Both the position numbers and the translations under genes were made by a program. The notes under the pieces are model-generated. The model ran no database searches. It saw only the letters and a program-made list of their open reading frames with translations, and had not been told where the DNA came from. From the NCBI GenBank assembly GCA_040905045.1, contig JBBDSH010000102.1, positions 1-15,264 of the forward strand: a DNA stretch of 15,264 bases, in the 5' to 3' direction. Shown piece by piece: positions 6,498 to 14,866 of the stretch. This stretch comes from JBBDSH01 sp040905045 (GTDB taxonomy: Bacteria; Pseudomonadota; Gammaproteobacteria; Eutrophobiales; Eutrophobiaceae). How positions within the stretch are numbered: position 1 is the first letter of the stretch; each line of letters opens with the position of its first letter.

Positions 6498-8549
6498 ATG
6501 GGCCAGTTTGACAAGATATTCGAACCCCTGACCATCAAGCAGGTTACGATCCGTAACCGTATAGTCAGCACCTCCCATTCCGAGGTCTATGCCAAGGATG
6601 GAATGGCCACGGATCGTCTGGCAGCCTATCACGCCGAGAAGGCAAAAGGCGGCATTGGCATGACCATGTGCGGGGGCTCCTCGTCGGTGTCCATCGACAG
6701 CCCCACCGGCTGGTGGAATTCCCTCAACGTCGCCACCGACGACATCATTCCGGGTCTCAGCAAGGTGGCCGACGCCGTGCATCACCACGGCGCCGCCCTT
6801 ACTATTCAGTTGACGCACATGGGCCGGCGCAGCCGCTGGGACGGTTTCGACTGGCCCAATCTCATGTCTCCCTCGGGCCTGCGCGAGCCGGTGCATCGTG
6901 CCAACTGCAAGACCATGGAAGTGGAGGACATCGAGCGCATTATCGGCGAGTTCGGCCAGGCGGCCCGGCGCGTGCGCGAGGCGGGCCTGGACGGCATCGA
7001 GGTGTCCGCCGCCCACCAGCACCTGGTGGATCAGTTCTGGTCGCCGCTGACCAATCTGCGCGAGGACGACTACGGCGGCAGTTTCGAGAACCGCATGCGC
7101 TTCGGTATCGAAGTCTTTAAAGCGATGCGGCGCACGGCCGGCGACGATTACATGATCGGCATGCGCATGTGCGGCGACGAGTTCCATGAAGGTGCCATGG
7201 ATCAGCAGGAGATGCTGCGCATCGCCCGTTACTATGCCGATTCGGGCTTGATCGATTTCATCAGCGTTATCGGTTCCGGCGCCGATACCAATGCATTGTC
7301 GGCCAACCTGGTACCGAACATGGCCTACCCGCCGGCGCCGTTCCTGCATCTGGCCTCCGGCATCAAGGCGGAAGTGGACATTCCGATTATTCATGCCCAG
7401 AACATCAAGGATCCGGTTTCGGCGGCGCGGATTCTCGAGGAAGGCCATGTGGATCTGGTGGGCATGACCCGCGCCCATATCGCCGACCCGCATCTGGTTA
7501 ACAAGACCCGCGAGGGCCGGGTCGATCAGATCCGTCTTTGCGTCGGCGCCAATTACTGCATCAACCGCATGTATTCCGGCCTCGACGTGGCCTGCGCCCA
7601 GAATGCCGCGGTCGGCCGCGAGGCGACCATGCCCAATAAATTCGAGAAGGCTGCCGAGCGCAAGCGTGTCGTCATTGTCGGCGGCGGTCCGGGTGGCATG
7701 GAAGCGGCGCGGGTCTGCGGTGAACGCGGTCATGACGTGATCCTGCTGGAACGAAGCGATGCGCTGGGCGGGCAGATCAATCTCGCATCAAAAGCACCGG
7801 CCCGGGATCAGATGACGCAGATCGTGCGCTGGCTGGCCATGGAACTGGATCGACTGTCCGTCGACATCCGCTTCCATACCGAAGGCAATGAAGAAACCAT
7901 CAATGCACTGCAGCCGGATATTGTCGTGCTTGCCACCGGCGCCAAACCCAGCCTGGACGGTTTCGCCGGCTGGCAGGGGGACCCGGGTCGCGTGGTTACG
8001 ACCCATGAGATATTCACAGGGCAGGCGACGCCGGGTAGTAATGTCCTCATCTACGATGTCATGGGGACCCATGCCGGCGCCACCTGCGCGGACTATCTGG
8101 CCGGCCGTGGTTCGCTGGTGGAGATCGTTACGCCGGACATGAGTGTCGGCGAGGACCTGGGCGGCACCGTGCGGCCGGTGTACAACAAACGCCTGCTGGA
8201 ACAGGAAGTGATCTTTACGTCCAACTTCGGATTGCGCGATGTTTACACCGAGGACGACAAGCTGGTCGCGGTGCTGCGCAACGAATACACCGGCCAGGAA
8301 GAGGAGCGCGTGGTCGATCAGGTGATCGTGGAGAACGGTGTGACGCCGGACGAAGGACTGTACTACCGGCTCAAGGATCGCAGCCGCAATCACGGCCAGG
8401 TGGATCTGAAGGCCCTCTTTGCCGCGCAGCCGCAGCCGCAACCGGAATACGATGGCGATTATCTGCTTTACCGTGTCGGCGATTGCGTTTCCGCGCGTGA
8501 CATTCACGCGGCCATCTACGATTCCCTGCGCCTGTGCAAGGATTTTTGA
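6498..8549 (+). CDS. dgcA: Dimethylglycine demethylase subunit DgcA
   Basis: 683-residue flavoprotein of the trimethylamine dehydrogenase/old yellow enzyme family that oxidatively removes a methyl group from dimethylglycine to give sarcosine. An N-terminal FMN-type TIM barrel (1-340) carries IQLTHMGRRSRWDGF (103-117), HQHLVDQFWSPLTN (173-186) and the phosphate-loop region DLVGMTRAHIADPHL (319-333). An Fe-S segment with Cys348, Cys354 and Cys366 follows, then a nucleotide-binding domain from VVIVGGGPGGMEAARV (391-406) to the end LRLCKDF. Length and wording match the pseudomonad DgcA as I remember it. GAGGTG (6485-6490) sets the ATG at 6498. One of the four cluster cysteines of trimethylamine dehydrogenase is replaced (Ala351). 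The 109-base gap from the preceding gene holds two hairpins; dgcB follows after 15 bases. Alternative: demethylase for another methylated amine. Confidence 0.93.
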   Translation: MGQFDKIFEPLTIKQVTIRNRIVSTSHSEVYAKDGMATDRLAAYHAEKAKGGIGMTMCGGSSSVSIDSPTGWWNSLNVATDDIIPGLSKVADAVHHHGAALTIQLTHMGRRSRWDGFDWPNLMSPSGLREPVHRANCKTMEVEDIERIIGEFGQAARRVREAGLDGIEVSAAHQHLVDQFWSPLTNLREDDYGGSFENRMRFGIEVFKAMRRTAGDDYMIGMRMCGDEFHEGAMDQQEMLRIARYYADSGLIDFISVIGSGADTNALSANLVPNMAYPPAPFLHLASGIKAEVDIPIIHAQNIKDPVSAARILEEGHVDLVGMTRAHIADPHLVNKTREGRVDQIRLCVGANYCINRMYSGLDVACAQNAAVGREATMPNKFEKAAERKRVVIVGGGPGGMEAARVCGERGHDVILLERSDALGGQINLASKAPARDQMTQIVRWLAMELDRLSVDIRFHTEGNEETINALQPDIVVLATGAKPSLDGFAGWQGDPGRVVTTHEIFTGQATPGSNVLIYDVMGTHAGATCADYLAGRGSLVEIVTPDMSVGEDLGGTVRPVYNKRLLEQEVIFTSNFGLRDVYTEDDKLVAVLRNEYTGQEEERVVDQVIVENGVTPDEGLYYRLKDRSRNHGQVDLKALFAAQPQPQPEYDGDYLLYRVGDCVSARDIHAAIYDSLRLCKDF

Positions 8550-8564
8550 CCGGCGGGTTGGCTG

Positions 8565-10496
8565 ATGAACCCTGATCCTGTTCCCGGCGCCGTTCTTATT
8601 ATTGCCATTGCCGTGCTGGCCGCGGCACTGGTCTGGCGGGCGCGTTTCTGGTTTGCCGGCCGGCCGGCGGCGGTACCGATCCTGAAAGGCCTGGCACGGG
8701 CCCCGCGACGTTATCTGGTTCATGTGCACGAAGCCGTGGTGCGCGATCCCCTGCCGGGCGATGCGCGCGACACGGGCAGGCGAGCGGCGCGCATGCATGT
8801 GCCGGCCGCCGGCGGTTTCGTCGCCGCTACATTAATGATTGTGATAGTGCATGTCTTCGGAATGCGCCATCCCGCTGCTCTGACGCTGCTGTTTACCGCG
8901 CTGGCATTAATGGCGGCAGGCACCGTGCTGGTATTCCGCCGGCGCCTGCAGCGGCCGCTGCCGGGGCGACTGTCAAGGGGCAGCTTCGATCGCCTGCCCT
9001 GGGCGTTGAGTGCCTTCGTTATCTTCTTCACCATCGCCAGTCTGCCGACTGCCGGTGTTATCGCGCCCATTGACTGGCTGTCGCTGCCCGGTCTGGTACT
9101 GCTGGCCGTCGGCGCCTGGAGTTGTCTGATCCTGTACGCGGGCATCGGCGCCCGCGCCATGCGCCACGCCGTCAACGGCATCCTGCACCTGGCCTGGCAT
9201 CCACGGCCGCAACGTTTCAGTCAGGATCAACCCGACGCTGCCGCGCGGCCGTTGAACCTGGATGAGGATCATCTCGGCGTCGAAAAGGCTTCCGACTTCC
9301 ACTGGAATCAGTTGTTGTCTTTCGAGGCCTGCGTGCAGTGCGGCCGCTGCGAAACCGCCTGCCCGGCCTTCGCCGCCGGCCTGCCCCTGAACCCGAAGAA
9401 ACTGGTGCAGGATCTGGCCGCGGCGGAACACCCTCGCGCCTCGGACGCGTCCTACACCGGCAATCCCCATCCCGGTCATAATGCTGGCGAGGCGCGGGGC
9501 GGTCCCGATGAACCCGTTATCGGGTCCATGCTGCAGCCGGATACGCTCTGGGCCTGCACCACCTGCATGGCCTGTGTCTATGAATGTCCCATGATGATCG
9601 AACACGTGGATGCCGTGATCGATATGCGCCGTTACCAGACTCTGGAAGCGGGCGCCACGCCGGGCAAGGGTGCCGAAGTCCTGCAGGACATGCAGGCCAC
9701 GGATACCGTCAGCGGCCGTGCCTTGCGTTCGCGCCTGGACTGGGCGGCGGATCTGCGCCTGCCGGTTCTGGATGAACAGAATCATTGTGACGTGCTGTTA
9801 TGGATCGGCGAGGGCGGTTTCGATCTGCGCAATCAGCGCACGCTTCGGGCGCTGGTCAAACTGTTGCGTGCGGCGGCTGTGGATTTCGCGGTACTGGGCG
9901 AAGCCGAACTGGACTGCGGCCATCTGGCCCGGCGCCTCGGTGATGAAGCGACGTTTGAGGATCTCGCCCGCCGTAATATCGCCGTGCTGGAAAACCGGAA
10001 CTTCGATTGCATCGTCACCGCCGATCCTCATGTCTTACAGACTATCAAAAACGAATATCCGGCCTGCGGTGGTTATTACACTGTCGAGCATCATACGACC
10101 CTGCTGGCGCGCCTGGTACGGGAAGGACGAATCGAATCGCGGCAGCGTCTCGATATCCCCATCACCTATCACGACCCTTGTTATCTGGGCCGCTACAACG
10201 ATGAATATGATTCACCGCGTGATATTCTCGCCGCGTTGGGTAATGACGTGCGCGAGATGGAACGCTCCGGACCGCGATCCATGTGCTGCGGCTGGGGCGG
10301 CGGCGCCAGTTTTACCGATATCCCCGGTGAACGCCGTATTCCCGATGTGCGCATGGAACAGATCAATGCCACCGGCGCCGGCACCGTGGCGGTGGCCTGT
10401 CCCAACTGCGCCGTGATGTTCGAGGGCGTGGTGCCGCCGCGCGCCGAGGTGGTCGACATTGCCGAACTGCTGGCCGACGCCGTGGAGGCAGCATGA
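8565..10496 (+). CDS. dgcB: Dimethylglycine demethylation protein DgcB (membrane Fe-S, HdrD/GlpC-like)
   Basis: 643-residue membrane-anchored iron-sulfur protein thought to carry electrons from DgcA/ETF to the quinone pool. About five hydrophobic segments (near 8-24, 83-100, 104-124, 147-165 and 174-195) form an N-terminal DUF3483-like domain. Two [4Fe-4S] ferredoxin motifs follow: CVQCGRCETACP (Cys256, 259, 262, 266) and CTTCMACVYECP (Cys331, 334, 337, 341). The C-terminal CCG domain, as in heterodisulfide reductase, has HDPCYLG (Cys539), SMCCGWGGG (Cys574, 575) and CPNC (Cys612, 615); the first CCG repeat is degenerate. It starts 15 bases after dgcA with only a weak ribosome binding site, so translation may be coupled. 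Its TGA overlaps the ATG of etfA (ATGA), pointing to one operon. Confidence 0.92.
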   Translation: MNPDPVPGAVLIIAIAVLAAALVWRARFWFAGRPAAVPILKGLARAPRRYLVHVHEAVVRDPLPGDARDTGRRAARMHVPAAGGFVAATLMIVIVHVFGMRHPAALTLLFTALALMAAGTVLVFRRRLQRPLPGRLSRGSFDRLPWALSAFVIFFTIASLPTAGVIAPIDWLSLPGLVLLAVGAWSCLILYAGIGARAMRHAVNGILHLAWHPRPQRFSQDQPDAAARPLNLDEDHLGVEKASDFHWNQLLSFEACVQCGRCETACPAFAAGLPLNPKKLVQDLAAAEHPRASDASYTGNPHPGHNAGEARGGPDEPVIGSMLQPDTLWACTTCMACVYECPMMIEHVDAVIDMRRYQTLEAGATPGKGAEVLQDMQATDTVSGRALRSRLDWAADLRLPVLDEQNHCDVLLWIGEGGFDLRNQRTLRALVKLLRAAAVDFAVLGEAELDCGHLARRLGDEATFEDLARRNIAVLENRNFDCIVTADPHVLQTIKNEYPACGGYYTVEHHTTLLARLVREGRIESRQRLDIPITYHDPCYLGRYNDEYDSPRDILAALGNDVREMERSGPRSMCCGWGGGASFTDIPGERRIPDVRMEQINATGAGTVAVACPNCAVMFEGVVPPRAEVVDIAELLADAVEAA

Positions 10497-11883
10497 GTCT
10501 GCCGCGCCGCACCCGGCCGCCGAGAGGCAATGGTGAGAAGAAACGCCGCGACCCGCGTGCGGAGTACAATGCTGCGGCGGATGAGATCGTTGCCAGGGAA
10601 GAAGCGCCCGCCGCGCCGGGAACGCGAACGCGCCGCGATCCCCGCGCCGAGCGCGGGCCGGCCACGCGCAAGGGAGAGAATCCGCGTCTCGATCGGGCGC
10701 GGCCGCTGCGACTGGTGGAAGACACCGCGGCGCCGGATCGTTCCGAACCGGAAACCGGGCCGCGAACGATTATTATCAATGAACCGGCCTGCTGGGTTCT
10801 GGCAATACCGGACCTCATTGAGGGCCGCCTGAGCGAACATGATCGTGATATTTTCGGCGCCGCGCGAACCCTGGCGGAGGCCCACGGCGGCGCGGTGGTG
10901 GCGGTGGTTTTTGACGATAATCCGGAACTGGGCAGCGCCGGGGCCGACCGGGTCATGCATTTTGGCGCATCACAGGCGGGCCGGTACGACCGGGATTGGT
11001 GCAGTGCCGCGATATGCGCGGCCATTGAAACACTTCGGCCGCGGCATATCGTCTTTCCGGATAACGACGGTGCCGGCGGCGACCTGGGCCGACGCGCGGC
11101 CGCCGCCCTGGGCGAGATGCCGGCGACCCGGGTGCAGAGCGTGGCCGCGGACNNNNNNNNNNNNNNNNNNNNNNNNNNNNNNNNNNNNNNNNNNNNNNNN
11201 NNNNNNNNNNNNNNNNNNNNNNNNNNNNNNNNNNNNNNNNNNNNNNNNNNNNGGCCGCCGCCCTGGGCGAGATGCCGGCGACCCGGGTGCAGAGCGTGGC
11301 CGCGGACCGGATTGTCAGCCGCGGTGACGGAGGTGCCACCGATTACAGACGTGAACCGCCGCGGTTCATATTGATGGCACCGGAGGCGGCGGATCCGGTG
11401 GAGGGCAGCGTGCATGAGGCCCGGCTTGTGGAACCGCCGGAGTGCACTTTGCCGGCCGGCGCAATCGAGGATTGCGGTTTGCTGCCGGCCGACCCGGCGA
11501 GCGTACCGCTGGCCGAGGCGGAATTCATTATCGCCGCCGGTAACGGCGTAAAAGACTGGCCGGCCTTCCATGCCGCGGCCGCGGCGCTGGGCGCTACCGA
11601 AGGCGCCAGCCGGCCGGTCTGCGACGCCGGCGCCTTGCCGCGGGATCGCCAGGTGGGCGCCTCGGGAACGCTGGTATCGGCACGCTGTTATCTGGCCCTG
11701 GGGATATCCGGGGCACCCCAGCATCTGCAGGGTATTGCCGATTGCGAGCATGTCATTGCCGTCAACGCCGACACCGGCGCCGAGATCCTCAAGCGGGCGG
11801 ATCTGGGCGTTGTCGCCGACGTTCAGGAGGTCATGCCGGCGCTTGCCCGGCTGGCGGCGGAGCGGGGCGGCCATGATGCTTGA
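10493..11883 (+). CDS. etfA: Electron transfer flavoprotein alpha subunit (interrupted by an assembly gap)
   Basis: Alpha subunit of the FAD-containing electron shuttle dedicated to the DgcAB demethylase. An N run (11153-11252) breaks the frame, but the 55 bases on each side are identical; removing the gap and one copy gives 1236 bases, exactly 411 codons plus stop, in one frame. The C-terminal FAD-binding domain is clear: PRDRQVGASGTLVSARCYLA (331-350), LGISGAPQHLQGI (351-363), then VIAVNADTGAEILKRADLGVVADV (369-392). The first 95 residues are an unusual basic, Arg/Pro-rich extension in which RRDPRAE occurs twice (18-24 and 47-53). I believe the Dgc-type alpha subunit of pseudomonads also has such an extension, but cannot check. 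The start overlaps the dgcB stop (ATGA) and the end overlaps etfB. It is not a pseudogene. Confidence 0.88.
11098..11307. other. Assembly gap: 100 N flanked by an identical 55-bp overlap
   Basis: Bases 11098-11152 and 11253-11307 are identical and surround exactly 100 N. This is what a scaffolder leaves when two contigs overlap by one k-mer (k=55) but are joined with a default gap. The true sequence should be 155 bases shorter here. Confidence 0.93.
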
Positions 11884-12679
11884 TATCGCCGTGCTGGTTT
11901 CCGCCGGCCGCCACCCGGTTTCCGGCCGCCCCCGCTGCGCACCCAACGACGCCCGCGCCCTGGAACTGGCCCTGACCCTGGTACATCAATACGGCGGCAG
12001 CGTATTTGTGCTGCACGCCGGTGATCCGGAACAGCCGGCTTTGCCGGGGTATCTGGGCATGGGTGTGGCGGAACTGCATGTACTGCCCGTGCCGCACGGG
12101 AAGGATAGCCTGCCGGCGCTGGCGGATACCCTGCACCGCCGCCGCCCGGATATGATCCTCGCCGGTGTACGCGCCGAGACCGGCTGGGCCGGCGGCTGTC
12201 TCCCCTATGCCCTGGCGCGGGAACTGGACTGCCCCATTGTGCCGAATATCGATCGGGTCCCGATGTGCGAGGGCGGCATGACCGAACTGCACCAGGTCTG
12301 TCCCCGCGGCCGGCGCCGTGTATTGCGGGCGCCCGTGCCCGTTGTCATAACGGTCGACCCCGCGGCGCCGTCGCCGCGCCAGAGCGCCTTTGCCCGGGCC
12401 CGGCGCGGCCACATCATAACGGAGTCCTGGTTCGGCCCGGCCATTGCCGCTCCTGATCCGGGCGAGCCGGGCCCGGCGCGACGGCGACCCCCGCGTCTCC
12501 GTACGGCGACGGCCGGGGCCAGCGCCGAGCAACGTCTCCAGGCCCTGACCGGTGCCGCTGAAAATCACGGCCGGCTTGTGGAAACGGATAACCCGGACGA
12601 AGCGGCCCGCACAATCCTCGCTTACCTTGCTGAAAATGGTTTGATCGAATCCCGTGAAACGGATGGCCCACATAAATAG
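11873..12679 (+). CDS. etfB: Electron transfer flavoprotein beta subunit
   Basis: 268-residue beta subunit that pairs with EtfA to take electrons from DgcA. The N-terminal strand LDIAVLVSAGRHPVSGRPR (3-21), the segment ARALELALTLVHQYGGSVFVLHAGDPE (27-53) and DMILAGVRAETGWAGGCLPYALARELDCPIVP (93-124) follow the ETF beta fold; FARARRGHI (173-181) corresponds to the usual ETF beta signature region. Two consecutive ATG codons (11873, 11876) are possible starts, with GGAG about 10 bases upstream. The start overlaps the last codons of etfA, so translation is probably coupled. The frame remains open upstream to 11570, but that part is a shadow of etfA. The sequence is divergent from housekeeping EtfB, as expected for the Dgc-specific branch. 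Confidence 0.87.
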   Translation: MMLDIAVLVSAGRHPVSGRPRCAPNDARALELALTLVHQYGGSVFVLHAGDPEQPALPGYLGMGVAELHVLPVPHGKDSLPALADTLHRRRPDMILAGVRAETGWAGGCLPYALARELDCPIVPNIDRVPMCEGGMTELHQVCPRGRRRVLRAPVPVVITVDPAAPSPRQSAFARARRGHIITESWFGPAIAAPDPGEPGPARRRPPRLRTATAGASAEQRLQALTGAAENHGRLVETDNPDEAARTILAYLAENGLIESRETDGPHK

Positions 12680-12726
12680 CGCAGGATTTTGAGACGGGTT
12701 CCACGCAATCACATCATTTCGGAATG

Positions 12727-12741
12727 TTTTTCCCGGAAAAA
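12727..12741. promoter_or_regulatory. Palindrome upstream of the gbdR-like gene
   Basis: TTTTTCC-C-GGAAAAA is a perfect inverted repeat of 7-base arms about one central base, 50 bases before the regulator's start codon and 47 bases after the etfB stop. It may be an operator or a weak terminator-like element; no factor can be named. Confidence 0.35.
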
Positions 12742-12791
12742 TGGTCTAAATTGTAGTTGATTCACATGGTCCGCCGACGAGGAGCCAAGCT

Positions 12792-13805
12792 ATGGACCAG
12801 ACCGTTGCTTCCACCGTTCCCGTGCGTTACGGCTTTCTGCTCCTGCCGCAATATTCCCTGATCGCCCTGTCCTCGGTGCTTGAGCCCCTGCGCATGGCCA
12901 ACCAGCTCAGCGGCAGGAAACTGTACGAGTGGGCGATCCTGACAGTGGACGGGGAGCCGGTCAGCGCCAGTAACGGCATGCTTGTCCAGCCGGATACCGG
13001 CATTGATAAAGCCGGCTATATGGATATGGTCTGCGTCTGCGGAGGTATAAATGTGCGTCTTGCCGGCGACAGGAAGGTATTCAACTGGGTCAGGCAACTG
13101 GCCCGTAAGGAGATCACCCTGGCCGGGATTTGCACCGGCTCCCACCTTCTGGCGCGGGCCGGGGTTCTGGACGGTTATCGTGCCACCATCCACTGGGAGA
13201 ACATCGCCGCTTTACGCGAAGAGTTTTCGAAGATTGAACTGACCGATGAACTGTTCGTGATGGATCGGGATCGTTATACCTGTTCCGGGGGCATCGCGCC
13301 TCTGGACATGATGCTGACCCTGATCAGCCAGGAGCATGGTATCGAACTGGCGGCTGATATTTCGGAAGAATATATTCACGATCGCATCCGCACCACCAAC
13401 GACAAGCAACGCAGCCCGCTGAAACTGCGCATCGGGCTGGGTCACGCCAAGCTGGTTGAAGCAGTGTGCCTCATGGAAGCCAATATCGAAGAGCCGATTC
13501 CGCTGGATGATCTGGCCCGTTACGCCTGCCTGTCGCGCCGGCAAATGGAGCGCCTGTTCAGGAAATACCTGAATACCGTCCCCATCCGTTACTATCTCAA
13601 CCTGCGCCTGGGCCGGGCCCGTCAACTTCTGCTGCAGACCGACATGAGCATCACGGACATTGCGATAATTTGCGGATTCACCTCCACACCGCACTTCAGC
13701 AAGTGTTACCGGGATTTATATGGCTGGTCGCCGATCAGGGAACGCCGCCAGCCGGTATCCGGATACGAAAGGAAATCCGTTGCCAATGAGGAGGCGACGG
13801 AATAG
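12792..13805 (+). CDS. gbdR: GbdR-like AraC-family transcriptional regulator
   Basis: 337-residue activator with two domains. Residues 12-195 form the DJ-1/PfpI (GATase1-like) domain, with SVLEPLRMANQLSG (28-41), ICTGSHLLARAGVLDGY (113-129) and IHWENIAALREEF (133-145). The C-terminal AraC DNA-binding domain has two helix-turn-helix units, LDDLARYACLSRRQMERLFR (238-257) and ITDIAIICGFTSTPHFSKCYRDLYG (287-311). The wording EPLRMANQLSG and the overall length resemble GbdR of Pseudomonas, which senses glycine betaine and dimethylglycine and activates the catabolic genes. AGGAG (12780-12784) fixes the ATG at 12792. It lies 112 bases after etfB on the same strand, so it may have its own promoter. 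Related regulators (CdhR for carnitine, ArgR for arginine) look similar, so the ligand is inferred mainly from the neighbours. Confidence 0.87.
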   Translation: MDQTVASTVPVRYGFLLLPQYSLIALSSVLEPLRMANQLSGRKLYEWAILTVDGEPVSASNGMLVQPDTGIDKAGYMDMVCVCGGINVRLAGDRKVFNWVRQLARKEITLAGICTGSHLLARAGVLDGYRATIHWENIAALREEFSKIELTDELFVMDRDRYTCSGGIAPLDMMLTLISQEHGIELAADISEEYIHDRIRTTNDKQRSPLKLRIGLGHAKLVEAVCLMEANIEEPIPLDDLARYACLSRRQMERLFRKYLNTVPIRYYLNLRLGRARQLLLQTDMSITDIAIICGFTSTPHFSKCYRDLYGWSPIRERRQPVSGYERKSVANEEATE

Positions 13806-13899
13806 ATTATTCCTCCCGGCCGATTTTCCGGATGTCATGAATGCCGTTATTTCCCCATCGTCTTTTGAATTAATCATGTTAAGGCAGGTCTACTTATTT

Positions 13900-14376
13900 A
13901 TGCGTTTTTTACTACACAAATTGTTCGTTCTGTTCCTGCTGTCCGTTGGCACGGCTCCGGCGGCAATGGATGGCAAGAGGTTACCCGCCGGTTTCTGGAT
14001 AAGTGAAAAAAAGGACACGGTCGTGCGTATTGAACCATGTGGTGATGCCCTGTGCGGCTATATTTCCTGGGTCCATCCCGACGAAGAGCAGTTGACGCCG
14101 GCGGGCGAGCCCCTGTGTGAACAAAAGGTTCTGTGGGGCTTCGAGGAATCCTCCTCCGAACAGGGTTTCTGGAGGGGCGGCCGCATCTACCGGGCCGACA
14201 AGGACAAGGAATATTCCGGGCGCATACGCGTTCAAAACGATGATGAAATCGAAGTACATGGCTATATAGGACTGCCTTTCCTGGGTAAAACCTATACACT
14301 GACCCGGGTGCGGGAATCGGAGTATCCTTCCTGCACCGTACCCACTCCTTCTCTGACGGGCATAGCGGATGAATAG
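13900..14376 (+). CDS. DUF2147 family exported protein
   Basis: 158-residue protein with a Sec signal peptide (KLFVLFLLSVGTAPAA, 7-22; likely cleavage near 22/23), so probably periplasmic. The mature part starts GFWISEKKDTVVRIEPCGDALCGYISWV (31-58), the hallmark of DUF2147 with its paired cysteines Cys47 and Cys52, and ends in strand-rich DEIEVHGYIGLPFLGKTYTLTRV (115-137). The domain's biochemical role is unknown. ATG 13900 puts the hydrophobic segment at the expected place; AGG at 13886-13888 is a weak, rather distant ribosome binding site. In-frame upstream starts (13837, 13876) would bury the signal peptide. The last eight bases overlap the DUF411 gene. Confidence 0.85.
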   Translation: MRFLLHKLFVLFLLSVGTAPAAMDGKRLPAGFWISEKKDTVVRIEPCGDALCGYISWVHPDEEQLTPAGEPLCEQKVLWGFEESSSEQGFWRGGRIYRADKDKEYSGRIRVQNDDEIEVHGYIGLPFLGKTYTLTRVRESEYPSCTVPTPSLTGIADE

Positions 14377-14866
14377 AAAATCACTGAGCGGTTTGTTTGC
14401 CGTGATTACGGTGACGGTATTGGCTTCCGGAATCGTGGCGGCCGGTGACGGCCGCTGGGATATCGCCGGGGAAGAACATCACGGCAGCAGGGCTATCACT
14501 GTTTATCGAGATGCATCGTGCGGTTGCTGCAAAAAATGGATCGATCATCTGGATAAGCATGGTTTTAACGTCACGGACAGGGTCGTTGATAATCTTGGAT
14601 CGATTAAATATCAGAATCGTGTACCGGCGAACATGGCCTCGTGTCATACCGCCGTTATTGACGGGTATGTTATTGAAGGCCACGTGCCCGCCGACGATAT
14701 CAAACGCATGATCCGTGACAAGCCGGACATCACCGGGCTGGCCGTGCCGCGCATGCCGGTCGGTACGCCGGGCATGGAAATGGGCGGCCGCTGGGATCCT
14801 TTCCATGTCTATCACTTTGCATCGGACGGCGAGACCGGGATCTTTCGGTCCTATCCGAATCAATGA
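14369..14866 (+). CDS. DUF411 family exported, metal-binding-type protein
   Basis: 165-residue protein with a signal peptide (SLSGLFAVITVTVLASGIVAAG, residues 5-26). The mature part has ITVYRDASCGCCKKWIDHL (43-61) with the three-cysteine CGCC knuckle, then ANMASCHTAVIDGYVIEGHV (87-106), GLAVPRMPVGTPGMEMG (123-139) and HVYHF (146-150). These are the defining features of DUF411, often found beside copper-handling genes; the Cys, Met and His residues suggest metal binding, but no copper gene is visible here. It starts inside the end of the DUF2147 gene (ATGAATAG overlap) and its TGA overlaps the next start (ATGA), so the three genes form one translationally coupled unit. Confidence 0.9.
   Translation: MNRKSLSGLFAVITVTVLASGIVAAGDGRWDIAGEEHHGSRAITVYRDASCGCCKKWIDHLDKHGFNVTDRVVDNLGSIKYQNRVPANMASCHTAVIDGYVIEGHVPADDIKRMIRDKPDITGLAVPRMPVGTPGMEMGGRWDPFHVYHFASDGETGIFRSYPNQ

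Noticed and set aside
5714..6571. Long minus-strand reading frame opposite the DmdA-like gene (also 6453-7733, 7788-8798, 8973-9785, 10363-11946 and 11831-12712)
   Set aside because: Antisense shadows typical of GC-rich coding DNA; the plus-strand proteins have family motifs, ribosome binding sites and operon spacing.
11153..11252. Possible insertion or tandem duplication inside etfA
   Set aside because: The bases are all N and the exact 55-bp flanking identity plus restored reading frame fit an assembly overlap better than a biological duplication.
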